The notes under the pieces were generated by a model, which was not told the DNA's origin, ran no database searches, and was given only the letters and a program-made list of their open reading frames with translations. From positions 1 through 64,000 of the forward strand of contig JAFXYP010000030.1 of NCBI GenBank assembly GCA_017541665.1: a stretch of DNA of 64,000 nucleotides, read 5' to 3'. How positions within the stretch are numbered: position 1 is the stretch's first letter; every line of letters begins with the position of its first letter. This document shows positions 1 to 7,243 of the stretch, in pieces. Both the position numbers and the translations under genes were made by a program. Origin of the DNA: Lentisphaeria bacterium. GTDB lineage: Bacteria; Verrucomicrobiota; Lentisphaeria; Victivallales; UBA1829.

Positions 1-801
1 CTGCGTGTTCGCGTGCTTGCCGGCGAGGTTGTCCTTGCCCGCAGCGAGGTCGTCCACGAGCCAGTGGTGGCGGAACCGCTGCGCGAGCGCCTTGTGCGTC
101 TCGTCCTTCGTTTCCGCGTAGAGCTTCCAGAAGACTTCGCCCATGCCGCCGAACTCCATGTCGAGCATGCGCTGGCATTTCTTCTCGTCCAGCCCCTTCG
201 TGAGGCCGTCGACCCAGCGCGCGAAGTTCACCAGCACGTCCTTCGCCTGTTCGTTCCCGGCGACCTTCCACGCGTCGTAGAGCCCCTCGGCGATCTTGTG
301 CTGCGTGTACCACGGCGCCCAGGTGCGGTTGATGGTTTCCACGTCGCCGTCCTTCAGCGCCTCGAGCGCGCGGCGGGCGTTCCGCGACATGCAGCCGATG
401 TAGCCGGACTCGCCGTAGAGCTTCTGGCAGCGCGCCATCTCGCCGATGATGTAGTCCACGCGCTCCTTGAACCGCGTGTCCCCCGTGGTGGCGTACTCGA
501 GCGAAAGCGCCGTCAGGTAGTGCCCGAGCGTGTGCCCGGAGAGGTCGCTGCTCTCCCAGCCGCCGTAGACCGGGGCCTTCGGCGTCTCGCCGCAGTATTC
601 GTACATGCGCGCCATCAGGCGGTCCGGGCTCAGCGTGAGCAGGAAATCCGCGTTGCGCTTCTTGTTCGCGAGGAACGGGCTTTCGAGGAGTTCGACCTCG
701 TTGAGCTTGAACGGGACGGCGGGGGGTGCGCCGAACGTGAACGGGATGGACGATGCGATGGCGGCGGAGATGCAGAGACAGTGTTTCATGGCTTTGGTCA
801 T
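1..801 (-). CDS. Exported GH127-family (DUF1680) glycoside hydrolase, C-terminus cut by window edge
   Basis: GH127 enzymes are mostly beta-L-arabinofuranosidases acting on plant arabinan or hydroxyproline-linked arabinose. The first 267 residues are visible. A signal peptide is followed by the family's N-terminal signature: EVELLESPF, LTLSPDRLMARM, YGGWESSDLSGHTLGHYL, later MEFGGMGEVFWKLYAET and LAGKHANTQ. The zinc- and cysteine-containing catalytic region lies beyond the window. ATG at 801 is preceded by a GGAA-type ribosome site; an in-frame ATG at 789 is the alternative. It is transcribed away from the toxin-antitoxin genes, from a promoter at 901-929 bracketed by two identical AT-rich repeats. 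Family assignment is from recognised motifs; substrate is inferred. Confidence 0.87.
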   Translation of the reverse strand, partial: MTKAMKHCLCISAAIASSIPFTFGAPPAVPFKLNEVELLESPFLANKKRNADFLLTLSPDRLMARMYEYCGETPKAPVYGGWESSDLSGHTLGHYLTALSLEYATTGDTRFKERVDYIIGEMARCQKLYGESGYIGCMSRNARRALEALKDGDVETINRTWAPWYTQHKIAEGLYDAWKVAGNEQAKDVLVNFARWVDGLTKGLDEKKCQRMLDMEFGGMGEVFWKLYAETKDETHKALAQRFRHHWLVDDLAAGKDNLAGKHANTQ

Positions 802-879
802 GTCGGGTGGTTCCTGTATGGGGGAAAACGTGTTTTTGTTACAGGGCGGCTGGCGGCGGAATATGCCGGTTTGAGTCCA

Positions 880-951
880 ATTAAATTTTAAGAACGAAAC
901 AATATAGACCTGAAAGAAGGAAAAAGCAAATGGAAATACATTAAATTTTAA
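880..951. repeat. Pair of ATTAAATTTTAA direct repeats flanking a promoter
   Basis: The 12-mer ATTAAATTTTAA occurs at 880-891 and 940-951, exactly 60 bp apart (about six helical turns), one just downstream of the predicted start of transcription and one upstream of the -35 box of the GH127 promoter. The arrangement suits a looping repressor, but no binding protein is known. Confidence 0.5.
901..929 (-). promoter_or_regulatory. Sigma70-type promoter for the GH127 gene
   Basis: On the minus strand, TTGCTT (924-929) and TATATT (901-906) are separated by 17 bp. The leader to the ATG at 801 is about 95 nt. Two copies of ATTAAATTTTAA (880-891 and 940-951) flank it. Confidence 0.6.
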
Positions 952-1010
952 AGAAAAATGCGGCGGGGAAAGACGAAAAGCCTTTTTTGTATAAAACTAA
1001 ACACAATAGC

Positions 1011-1039
1011 TTGACAAAGTGATACAATTGCGTTATATT
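1011..1039 (+). promoter_or_regulatory. Consensus sigma70 promoter of the toxin-antitoxin operon
   Basis: TTGACA at 1011-1016 and TATATT at 1034-1039 with a 17-bp spacer. Only about 15 bp separate the -10 box from the AGGAGG ribosome site (1053-1058), so an autorepressing antitoxin bound here would cover both. Confidence 0.8.
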
Positions 1040-1061
1040 TGATGTTAAACACAGGAGGTGC

Positions 1062-1418
1062 ATGATGGCAACTACAACAAGTCGGGCTGTTCGCAGATCA
1101 TCAACCGCTCGTATTTCAAACAAGACCACCCGCAGGACTTCAGCTCCCCGGCAGAAGAGCTTCAGCGTGCGAACCGATCCGGCATTAAAAAAACAGGTTG
1201 ATATCTTTCTTGAAAACGTCGGCATGTCGATGTCGACGGCGATCAACCTTTACCTCAGAAAGATTGTTTTGGAGCAACGCATTCCGTTCGAAATCTCCCT
1301 TCCTCCGCTGGATCCGGAATCCCGGGCGGCGCTTCTGGAGGCGGAGGAACTCAAGAAGCCCGGTGTCGGCAAGGTGTTCAAGACCGTTGACGAGCTTCGC
1401 GAGGACCTGCTTTCATGA
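1062..1418 (+). CDS. RelB/DinJ-type antitoxin with basic N-terminal extension
   Basis: Antitoxin of a type II toxin-antitoxin module. It neutralises the toxin encoded next to it and probably represses their shared promoter. The 118-residue protein has a ribbon-helix-helix core starting near residue 32 (SFSVRTDPALKKQVDIFLE, then GMSMSTAINLYLRKIV), as in DinJ. DinJ itself is about 86 residues; here about 30 Ser/Thr/Arg-rich residues precede the core. AGGAGG lies 3 nt before ATG 1062 and 6 nt before the in-frame ATG 1065, so 1065 may be the true start. Stop and toxin start overlap as ATGA, implying coupled translation. Base composition is more AT-rich than the flanking operons. Confidence 0.85.
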   Translation: MMATTTSRAVRRSSTARISNKTTRRTSAPRQKSFSVRTDPALKKQVDIFLENVGMSMSTAINLYLRKIVLEQRIPFEISLPPLDPESRAALLEAEELKKPGVGKVFKTVDELREDLLS

Positions 1419-1696
1419 ATTATGAGATCAAACGCACCACGCAGTTCAAAAAAGATGTCAAACTCATGCTGAAGCAGGGTAAGAATATCCAGGCCCTGCT
1501 TGATGTCGTTGAATTGCTCAGGACCGATGCGCCTCTGCCGGATCAATGCCGCGACCATGCCCTGTCCGGGAACTGGTCCGGGAAACGGGAATGCCATATC
1601 GATCCCGACTGGCTGCTGATCTATGAAAAATGCGAGGGGCTTCTTCTGCTGACGCTCCTCAGAACAGGTTCGCACAGCACGCTCCTGCGAAAATGA
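1415..1696 (+). CDS. YafQ-family mRNA interferase toxin
   Basis: Ribosome-dependent endoribonuclease of the RelE superfamily, held inactive by the preceding antitoxin. The 93 residues match YafQ in length and layout: an N-terminal TTQFKKDVKL helix, then the active-site histidines in DHALSG (H48), ECHIDPDW (H61, with acidic D63 and D65) and TGSHSTLL (H87). All the residues expected for catalysis in YafQ-type toxins appear to be present, so the toxin is probably active. The start codon overlaps the antitoxin stop by 4 bp (ATGA). A hairpin-rich stretch at 1739-1810 follows and may end the transcript. Confidence 0.88.
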   Translation: MNYEIKRTTQFKKDVKLMLKQGKNIQALLDVVELLRTDAPLPDQCRDHALSGNWSGKRECHIDPDWLLIYEKCEGLLLLTLLRTGSHSTLLRK

Positions 1697-1738
1697 GCCT
1701 GCCGAGATTGCCCTGAAATAGTCGTTTCGGGCGTCTTT

Positions 1739-1810
1739 CTGCACATTTCTTTCTTCTTTCTGCCCATTTTTACTTGAAAAATAGGCAGAAGCGATGCTGT
1801 TTTTGTGCAG
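1739..1810. terminator. Nested inverted repeat between convergent genes, possible bidirectional terminator
   Basis: An outer pair CTGCAC (1739-1744) / GTGCAG (1805-1810) encloses an inner stem CTGCC-ATTTTT / AAAAAT-GGCAG (1760-1788). It sits between the YafQ gene (plus) and a convergent decayed gene (minus) and contains A/T runs on both sides. Function as a terminator is inferred from position. Confidence 0.4.
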
Positions 1811-1833
1811 CAAAAAAGATTCGGGAACGCGGT

Positions 1834-2205
1834 TCAGATTGTTGCCACCAAAAGAGATGCGAGTACCGCGAGAAGCAAAAAGAACATGGGATAGACTGCA
1901 AATGCCACCGTGGCAATCCGTAGATCACGATTCTTCCATTCGTTGAAATGGACCAGATAGAAGATCATTACGATGAGCAGGACCGGAATGAGGGATATCC
2001 ATGGAAGTCCGGTTTCGAACAAGACTGACAGAGGCCACAAGAGCGTCGTGTGTACCAGTATCAAGACAAAGCAAGACCAGAATACGTCGCCGAATCCACA
2101 GCTCCTGCTTCCGGTTCCGATAAAACAGGACGAAAAGCACGGTCGAGACGATGATGCCAGGCAAAGTGAGTATGACTGTTGGTATGGTCGTTCCTCGGTT
2201 TTCAC
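1834..2205 (-). pseudogene. Frameshifted small four-helix membrane protein gene
   Basis: Directly after ispE a GTG (2205) overlaps the ispE stop as GTGA, but no single frame encodes a sensible protein. The frame ending at 1834 carries three hydrophobic helices (around VFWSCFVLILVHTTLLW, LIPVLLIVMIFYLV, VYPMFFLLLAVLASLLVA). The first helix, IPTVILTLPGIIVSTVLFVLF, is in another frame between about 2190 and 2110 and is followed by RNRKQELW. Two compensating indels, near 2190 and near 2105, would restore a roughly 120-residue protein with four membrane segments. I do not recognise the family. Sequencing error is the main alternative to gene decay. Confidence 0.45.
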
Positions 2206-3059
2206 TCGGGGAGGAGGAAGCGAACACAAGGATCGAATTCAGAGGCGGCGCGGGCGTGGGCGGCGTGTGCGGCGGCATCGTCGCGGAAGAGCGCGAGGAT
2301 GGTCGGGCCGCTGCCGCTTACCATGGCGCGGAGCGCGCCGTGTTTGAGCAGGAAATCACGGAGGAGGACCAGCAGGGGAAATTTGACGAAGAGGGCGTGT
2401 TCGAGGTCGTTCCGCATGAACTGCGCGGCGGATTCGAAGTCGCGGCGGCGGAGGGCGTCGATCAGCTCATTCGTGCGGGGCGGCTCGGCGACGGCGCGGG
2501 CGAGGTCCATGTGCTGGTACGCCCATGCCGCGCTGACCGGGAACTGCGGCGCGGCGAGCAGGATCGGGAGGCGTTCGGGGAGGCCGTCGACGGGCACAAG
2601 GTGTTCGCCCGCCCCAGTCACGTGCGAGGGACGCGGATTCAGGAAGAACGGCACGTCCGCGCCGAGGGAGAACGCGATGGATTCGAGCCGTTCCTGCGAA
2701 AGCGCGCGGAAGCGTTCCTGAAGCAGGCGGAGCACGGCCGCACCGTCCGCGGAACCGCCGCCCATTCCGGCGGCGACGGGGATGTGTTTTTCAAGATGGA
2801 TGACGAGTCCCGGGACGTCCATTCCGGCGGCCTTGCAGTACGCGTAGACCGCCTTGCCGCAGAGGTTCTTCTCCGGTTCGAGCGGGACACCGGGCGCGTC
2901 GCAGCGGATGGCGACGCCGGACGCCGCGGGCGCGTCATCAAGCCGTATTTCGTCGGACGGATCGCGGAAGGGATAGAAGAGCGAATCCAGGTCGTGGTAG
3001 CCGTCGGGGCGTTTCGCGGTGACGGCGAGCGAGAGATTGACTTTGGAGCAGGTCAGCAT
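2202..3059 (-). CDS. ispE: 4-diphosphocytidyl-2-C-methyl-D-erythritol kinase
   Basis: Phosphorylates CDP-methylerythritol with ATP, the fourth step of the MEP isoprenoid pathway, in the cytoplasm. The 285 residues are normal for IspE. The N-terminus has the substrate-binding KVNLSLAVTAKRPDGYHDL segment, and the GHMP-kinase ATP loop PVAAGMGGGSADGAAV lies near residue 95; a C-terminal MVSGSGPTILALF glycine motif follows. It is the last intact gene of a minus-strand operon, 18 bp after the dehydrogenase gene. Two other enzymes of the pathway (dxr, ispG) lie at 35964-40053, so the pathway is split over two loci in this window. Confidence 0.95.
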   Translation of the reverse strand: MLTCSKVNLSLAVTAKRPDGYHDLDSLFYPFRDPSDEIRLDDAPAASGVAIRCDAPGVPLEPEKNLCGKAVYAYCKAAGMDVPGLVIHLEKHIPVAAGMGGGSADGAAVLRLLQERFRALSQERLESIAFSLGADVPFFLNPRPSHVTGAGEHLVPVDGLPERLPILLAAPQFPVSAAWAYQHMDLARAVAEPPRTNELIDALRRRDFESAAQFMRNDLEHALFVKFPLLVLLRDFLLKHGALRAMVSGSGPTILALFRDDAAAHAAHARAASEFDPCVRFLLPE

Positions 3060-3077
3060 CGAGGGGGACGAGCGGGA

Positions 3078-4076
3078 TTACTTCTTGAACTTGTACAGAC
3101 CGTACTTGTAGTTGTAGTCGTGGATCTCGCGGCAGATGGCATCGGCGACTTCGAGTGCGCGGAGGCCCTGTTCGCCGGTGACCTTCGGCGGGACGATCTT
3201 GCCGGCGACCTTCGTAGCGATCACGGCGTCGACGAAGTTGTTGATCTCGTCGGCGAGCGCGTTGGTGTGCGTGCAATTGATGTCCTTCTTGCCGACGCCG
3301 AGGAACCCCTTGCGGTAGATGACGCCCGTGCCGTTGGAGTAGTCCATGGAGATGTAGGAATCGGTCTGGAAGACGCGGAATTTGCGCATGACCTTCGCGC
3401 TGATGCGGCTGGCTGTGATGTTCGCCACGGCGCCGTTCACGAACTTGATGCGGACGTTCGCGATGTCCTCGGTGTTGCTGAGGATCGGCACGCCGACGGC
3501 ATCGAACTTCTCGATCTCCTGCCCGACCATGGTGAGCACGAGGTCGAGGTCATGGATCATGAGGTCGATGACGACGCTGACCTCGGTGCCGCGGCGGTGC
3601 TGGCCGGGACGCGGCGGGGGATATTTCGCGAGGCGGTGCGCCTCGATGAAGAGCGTGTTGCTGCGGTTCTTCTCCAGGAAGTCCATAGCGGGGTTGAAGC
3701 GTTCCACGTGGCCGACGGCGAGCACGACGCCCTTTTCGTTGGCGAGGCGGACCATCTCGCGGGCGTGTTCGACCTCGGAGTCGATGGGCTTCTCCACGAG
3801 CACGTGCTTGCCCTTCTGAAGGAGCGGCATGACGGTGTCGTAATGGAGCGTGGCGGGGACGGCGACCGTGAATGCGTCGCAGCTGTCCACGAGCTCGTCG
3901 AGGTCCTGGAACGCCCGGACATTGAACTCCCTGGCGGCGTCCGCCGCGACCTTCGGGGACGCGTCATAGATGCCGACGAGCTCGGCGTGGGGCGCGGTGC
4001 GGTACAGGTTGGTGTGGAATTTGCCGAGGACTCCGGTGCCGATGACGCCGACTTTCAGTTTGGGTTCGTTAGCCAT
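3078..4076 (-). CDS. Gfo/Idh/MocA-family NAD(P)-dependent dehydrogenase
   Basis: Cytoplasmic sugar-type oxidoreductase of 332 residues. The N-terminal Rossmann fold shows GVIGTGVLGKFH, and the family's catalytic EKPID motif is near residue 97, followed by VGHVERFNPA. The longer reading frame runs upstream without a start; ATG at 4076 has an AAGGAA ribosome site about 9 nt upstream. The gene lies between hldD (56-bp gap) and ispE (18-bp gap), so it is cotranscribed with envelope-sugar and isoprenoid genes, and a role in nucleotide-sugar or lipid A modification is plausible. The exact substrate cannot be read from the sequence. Confidence 0.88.
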   Translation of the reverse strand: MANEPKLKVGVIGTGVLGKFHTNLYRTAPHAELVGIYDASPKVAADAAREFNVRAFQDLDELVDSCDAFTVAVPATLHYDTVMPLLQKGKHVLVEKPIDSEVEHAREMVRLANEKGVVLAVGHVERFNPAMDFLEKNRSNTLFIEAHRLAKYPPPRPGQHRRGTEVSVVIDLMIHDLDLVLTMVGQEIEKFDAVGVPILSNTEDIANVRIKFVNGAVANITASRISAKVMRKFRVFQTDSYISMDYSNGTGVIYRKGFLGVGKKDINCTHTNALADEINNFVDAVIATKVAGKIVPPKVTGEQGLRALEVADAICREIHDYNYKYGLYKFKK

Positions 4077-4132
4077 ATTGAGGGGGTTCCTTGCGGTTGC
4101 CGCGTATGTCAGGTGTGTGGATGGATTCGGGT

Positions 4133-5137
4133 TCAGTTCGAGGGTTCGTCGCCGAGGTATTTGTCCGGGAGCAGGTAGCCCCGGACGTAATCCGCGACGG
4201 CTTCGGCGAGCGGGGTCCTGCCGCCGGTGAAGCCTGCGGAACGGAGCTTCGTCATATCGGCGCAGGTGTAATACTGGTACTTGCCGCGGAGAATCTCCGG
4301 CATGTCGATGTATTCGATGCGGCGGGGCTTGCCCATCGCGTCGAAGACTGCGGAAACGAGCTCGTTCCAGGTCTCGGCGAGGCCGCTCCCGGCGTTGCAG
4401 ATGCCGCAGAGCTCCGGGCGGTCGAGCAGGAAGAGGACCATCTCCACGATGTCCTTCACGTACACGAAATCGCGTTTCTGTTCGCCGTCGGCGTATTCGG
4501 GGCGGCAGGACTTGAAGAGCTTCACGGTCCCGGTGTCTCGGATCTGCTCGAACGCGCGGCAGACCATGCTCCGCATGGACCCCTTGTGGCGTTCGTTCGG
4601 GCCGAAGACATTGGTAAATTTCATCCCGGCGATGGAGTTGACGAGGCCGTTGCGGATGGCCCACAGGTCGAACATCTGCTTGGAGTAGCCGTACATGTTC
4701 AGCGGGCGGAGCGCCGGGATGCCGTCGAGGGCGTCGGAGTAGCCGCACTCGCCCGCGCCGTAGGTGGCGGCGCTGGACGCGTAGACGAACCGGACGCCGC
4801 GCGCGGCGCAGAGCGTGGCGAGGAGCTTGGTGCACTCGAAATTGTTGTGGACGAGGTAGGAGGCATCAAGCTCGGTGGTGGAGGAGCAGGCGCCGAGGTG
4901 GACGACCGCCTTTGCGGAGGCGGGGAGGCCGTTCGCCGCGAGCTCGCGGAAGAAATCGTCCTTTTCCATGTAGTCCGCATAGCGGAGGGCGCGGAGGTTT
5001 TTCCATTTTTCGGACTCGCCGAGGTGGTCGACGATCAGGATGTCGTCGATGCCCCTGCGGTTGAGTCCCCAGACGACGGCGCTGCCGATGAATCCGGCTC
5101 CGCCTGTGACGATGTATTGGGTGTTCGGGATGTCCAT
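4133..5137 (-). CDS. hldD: ADP-L-glycero-D-manno-heptose 6-epimerase
   Basis: Converts ADP-D,D-heptose to ADP-L,D-heptose, the donor for the inner core of lipopolysaccharide. The 334-residue short-chain dehydrogenase-type protein has the NAD loop VTGGAGFIGSAVV, the conserved VVHLGACSSTTE, the active-site region YASSAATYG and YGYSKQMFD (Tyr/Lys pair), and NVFGPNERHKGSM, as expected for HldD. ATG 5137 fits; upstream codons read from another gene's region are ignored. It is followed by the dehydrogenase gene and preceded by a lipoprotein gene (28 bp). A GT9 heptosyltransferase at 61166 would use the product, implying a heptose-containing LPS core. Confidence 0.95.
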   Translation of the reverse strand: MDIPNTQYIVTGGAGFIGSAVVWGLNRRGIDDILIVDHLGESEKWKNLRALRYADYMEKDDFFRELAANGLPASAKAVVHLGACSSTTELDASYLVHNNFECTKLLATLCAARGVRFVYASSAATYGAGECGYSDALDGIPALRPLNMYGYSKQMFDLWAIRNGLVNSIAGMKFTNVFGPNERHKGSMRSMVCRAFEQIRDTGTVKLFKSCRPEYADGEQKRDFVYVKDIVEMVLFLLDRPELCGICNAGSGLAETWNELVSAVFDAMGKPRRIEYIDMPEILRGKYQYYTCADMTKLRSAGFTGGRTPLAEAVADYVRGYLLPDKYLGDEPSN

Positions 5138-5165
5138 GGGAACGGTAAATCGGGTGGGAAGGTTG

Positions 5166-5561
5166 TTACCAGTTGTATATGGCGGAGCCGCGTCCGAGGA
5201 GGGATTCACTGCGGCGCGGGTCGCTGCTGTTCCAGGGGAAGACGGTGTTGTCGGCATTGTCCTGCAGGCGTTCGCTCACGTTGCCGAGGCGTTCGCGTTT
5301 TTCGACGCTGTGGACGTGGGAGAAGAACCCTTCGCCGGATTCCTCCTCCTCGGCCTCCTGCTGCATTTGCGCGCGGAGCCGGGCGCGGCGCGCGTAGTAG
5401 TCCGCGACTTCCTCCGGCGACATATTCGCGATCTGTTCGGGCGTAAGTTCGGCCATCTGCTGCCTCTTTTTCGCCTCGGTGGAGGCGCAGGACGATGCGC
5501 AGAGGAAGGAAACCGCGCATGCGGAAACGATCAGGAGCGCGAGTTTCGATACAAGTTTCAT
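5166..5561 (-). CDS. Small putative lipoprotein of unknown function
   Basis: Protein of 131 residues. A lysine-containing start (MKLVSKLALL) and hydrophobic stretch end in CASSC, a relaxed lipobox; an earlier VSAC is an alternative modification site. The mature part is highly charged, with ELTPEQIANMSPEEVADYYA, an Arg/Gln/Glu-rich helix and a C-terminal segment with NTVFPWNSSDPRRSESLLG. I do not recognise a family. It lies 17 bp after the SpoIIE-type phosphatase gene and 28 bp before hldD, so it is in the same operon. Envelope location is inferred from the signal. Confidence 0.7.
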   Translation of the reverse strand: MKLVSKLALLIVSACAVSFLCASSCASTEAKKRQQMAELTPEQIANMSPEEVADYYARRARLRAQMQQEAEEEESGEGFFSHVHSVEKRERLGNVSERLQDNADNTVFPWNSSDPRRSESLLGRGSAIYNW

Positions 5562-5578
5562 GGCTTGGGTTCCTTTCT

Positions 5579-6988
5579 TCAGATGAGGGGAGAGATGACG
5601 ACGACGGTGCGGTCGTCCTGTTCGCCGTTGGCGGGGGCGAAACGGTCGACGCTGTCCATGATCTTCGCGACGGCTTCGCGGGGGGATTCCTGCGCGACGC
5701 AGGATGCCATGAAGCAGTCCTTGATCCGCTGGATGCCGAACTGTTCCCCGTCCGCGTTTTCCGCCTCGTTGATGCCGTCCGTGAACATGATGATCGACAT
5801 TTCCGGGCCGAACTGGGTGTTGAACGTGTCGTATTCGGTGAGCTCGGACGGGAAAAGCCCGAGGCCGGCGCCGTTCGGGTTGATGCTGCGGATGTGGTTG
5901 CGGACGTACAGAATGAGCTCGGTGTGCCCGGCGCGCGCGTATTCGAGCGTGTTCTCCTTTTTGTTCAGCAGGCAGACGGCGAGCGTGATGTAGCGGCCGT
6001 CGCCCATGTCGCGGAAGAGGTTGTCGTTCAGCTCGAACAGCATGGCTTTCAGCGTGGTGAAATGCGGGATGTTGGCGCGGATGAAACTGCGCGTCATGGC
6101 CATGATGAGGCATGCCGGGATGCCCTTGCCGCATGCGTCGCCGATCACCACGAGCAGGCGGTTGGAGTCGATCTCGACGAAATCGTAGAAGTCGCCGCTG
6201 ACCTCCTTCGCGGCGCGGGAGACCGCCTGAATGGAGAAGCCGCCCCATTGCGGGCAGTCCGGCGGGAGCAGGGACCGCTGGAGCGTGCGCGCGAATTCGA
6301 GTTCCTGCGAGATGCGCTGCTGCTGGCTGAGGCGGTCGTACATCTCCATGATGTTGCGGGCGAGGATGACCGGGCCGGTGAGGAGGCTCAGGCGGTTGAT
6401 CTGCTCCTGCGTGAAGAATTTCCGATGCGGCGCCGAGCTGTTCGATGCGCAGATGATCCCGATGAGGAGCTTTTCGTAGATCATGGGGACGGCGATGAAC
6501 GTCTTCACGGTCTCGGTGTGCGTGATCTTCGTCAGGAGCGGGTGGCGCGGGTCGCTGATGAGCAGGGATTCGTGCGCGAGCACCGTGGAGAGGATGAGGT
6601 CGGCCAGGTCGCGCGGCGGGGTGCTTTTCGCCTTTTCCGCGGCGTCCGGGGCGTTGATGTCGCAGGGCAGGGGGCGCGAGAGCTGGAGCGGGTAGTGCGG
6701 CGTCATGCCGGACGGGTAGAACGCGCCGTCGCGATAGAGGTAGACGCAGACGGAATCCGCCTGGATGAGGTCGGACAGGTATTTCGCCGTGACGCGCATC
6801 CATTCGCTCTTGTCCTCGGTCTGGCGGACGCCGCGCGAGAACATGGTCAGATAGCTGTTCGTCTGGGCGTTGGTATGGATCGCGCTCTCCAGCTTGCTGC
6901 GAAGCAGGGCGATCTTGATGCGCTGATACAGCGCGATCAGCCCGACGACGAGCAGCAGGGCCAGCAATCCCGTGATGATCCAGAACAT
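5579..6988 (-). CDS. Membrane-anchored GAF-SpoIIE (PP2C-type) serine phosphatase
   Basis: Likely an RsbU-like protein phosphatase that acts on anti-anti-sigma (STAS) proteins. The 469-residue protein has one N-terminal membrane helix (ITGLLALLLVVGLIALY), a GAF-like sensor of about residues 60-220, a coiled segment ending in ISQELEFARTLQRSLLP, and a C-terminal SpoIIE domain with VSGDFYDF, VVIGDACGKGIPA and FTDGINEAEN carrying the metal-binding aspartates. Start is ATG 6988 with GGAG 8 nt upstream; a TTG further up is less likely. It is the first gene of a five-gene operon driven from 7023-7051. No partner STAS or anti-sigma gene is adjacent. Confidence 0.87.
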   Translation of the reverse strand: MFWIITGLLALLLVVGLIALYQRIKIALLRSKLESAIHTNAQTNSYLTMFSRGVRQTEDKSEWMRVTAKYLSDLIQADSVCVYLYRDGAFYPSGMTPHYPLQLSRPLPCDINAPDAAEKAKSTPPRDLADLILSTVLAHESLLISDPRHPLLTKITHTETVKTFIAVPMIYEKLLIGIICASNSSAPHRKFFTQEQINRLSLLTGPVILARNIMEMYDRLSQQQRISQELEFARTLQRSLLPPDCPQWGGFSIQAVSRAAKEVSGDFYDFVEIDSNRLLVVIGDACGKGIPACLIMAMTRSFIRANIPHFTTLKAMLFELNDNLFRDMGDGRYITLAVCLLNKKENTLEYARAGHTELILYVRNHIRSINPNGAGLGLFPSELTEYDTFNTQFGPEMSIIMFTDGINEAENADGEQFGIQRIKDCFMASCVAQESPREAVAKIMDSVDRFAPANGEQDDRTVVVISPLI

Positions 6989-7022
6989 GAGACAAACTCC
7001 AACAAGTTTCAAATTAACTCTA

Positions 7023-7051
7023 ACTATACCCCGTCAATGCGCTTTCTTCAA
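7023..7051 (-). promoter_or_regulatory. Sigma70-type promoter of the phosphatase-hldD-ispE operon
   Basis: TTGAAG (7046-7051) and TATAGT (7023-7028) on the minus strand with a 17-bp spacer, about 35 bp before ATG 6988. Confidence 0.75.
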
Positions 7052-7157
7052 CCGGAAAATGAAGAAATCTCCGACTTTTTTCTATATTTTTCGCGCAGGG
7101 GCGCGATTTTTCGCCGTTTTTGGTGTATTTTTGCAGATTCGTGTAGAAAACTGACAC

Positions 7158-7192
7158 GAAAAAGCCGACGCCGCGGGGATGCGGACGCCGGC
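7158..7192 (-). terminator. Rho-independent terminator of the GH115 gene
   Basis: Read on the minus strand, a GCCGGCGTC... stem of about nine pairs (two G-U) is followed by TTTTT. It is about 50 bp past the GH115 stop codon. Confidence 0.8.
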
Positions 7193-7243
7193 AGGAATGT
7201 TTGCTGTGGTTGTGAGGAGGAAAGGTGTTGCCGCCGAGGGCGA

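Noticed and set aside
941-1246. Minus-strand frame of 101 codons over the toxin-antitoxin promoter
   Set aside because: Covers the consensus promoter and the antitoxin start in antisense; low plausibility.
2151-4178. Long plus-strand reading frame of 675 codons opposite ispE and the dehydrogenase gene
   Set aside because: It is the antisense of two recognised genes, produced by high GC. The same holds for other long frames opposite rseP, panC, hisF, glgP and the secretion operon.
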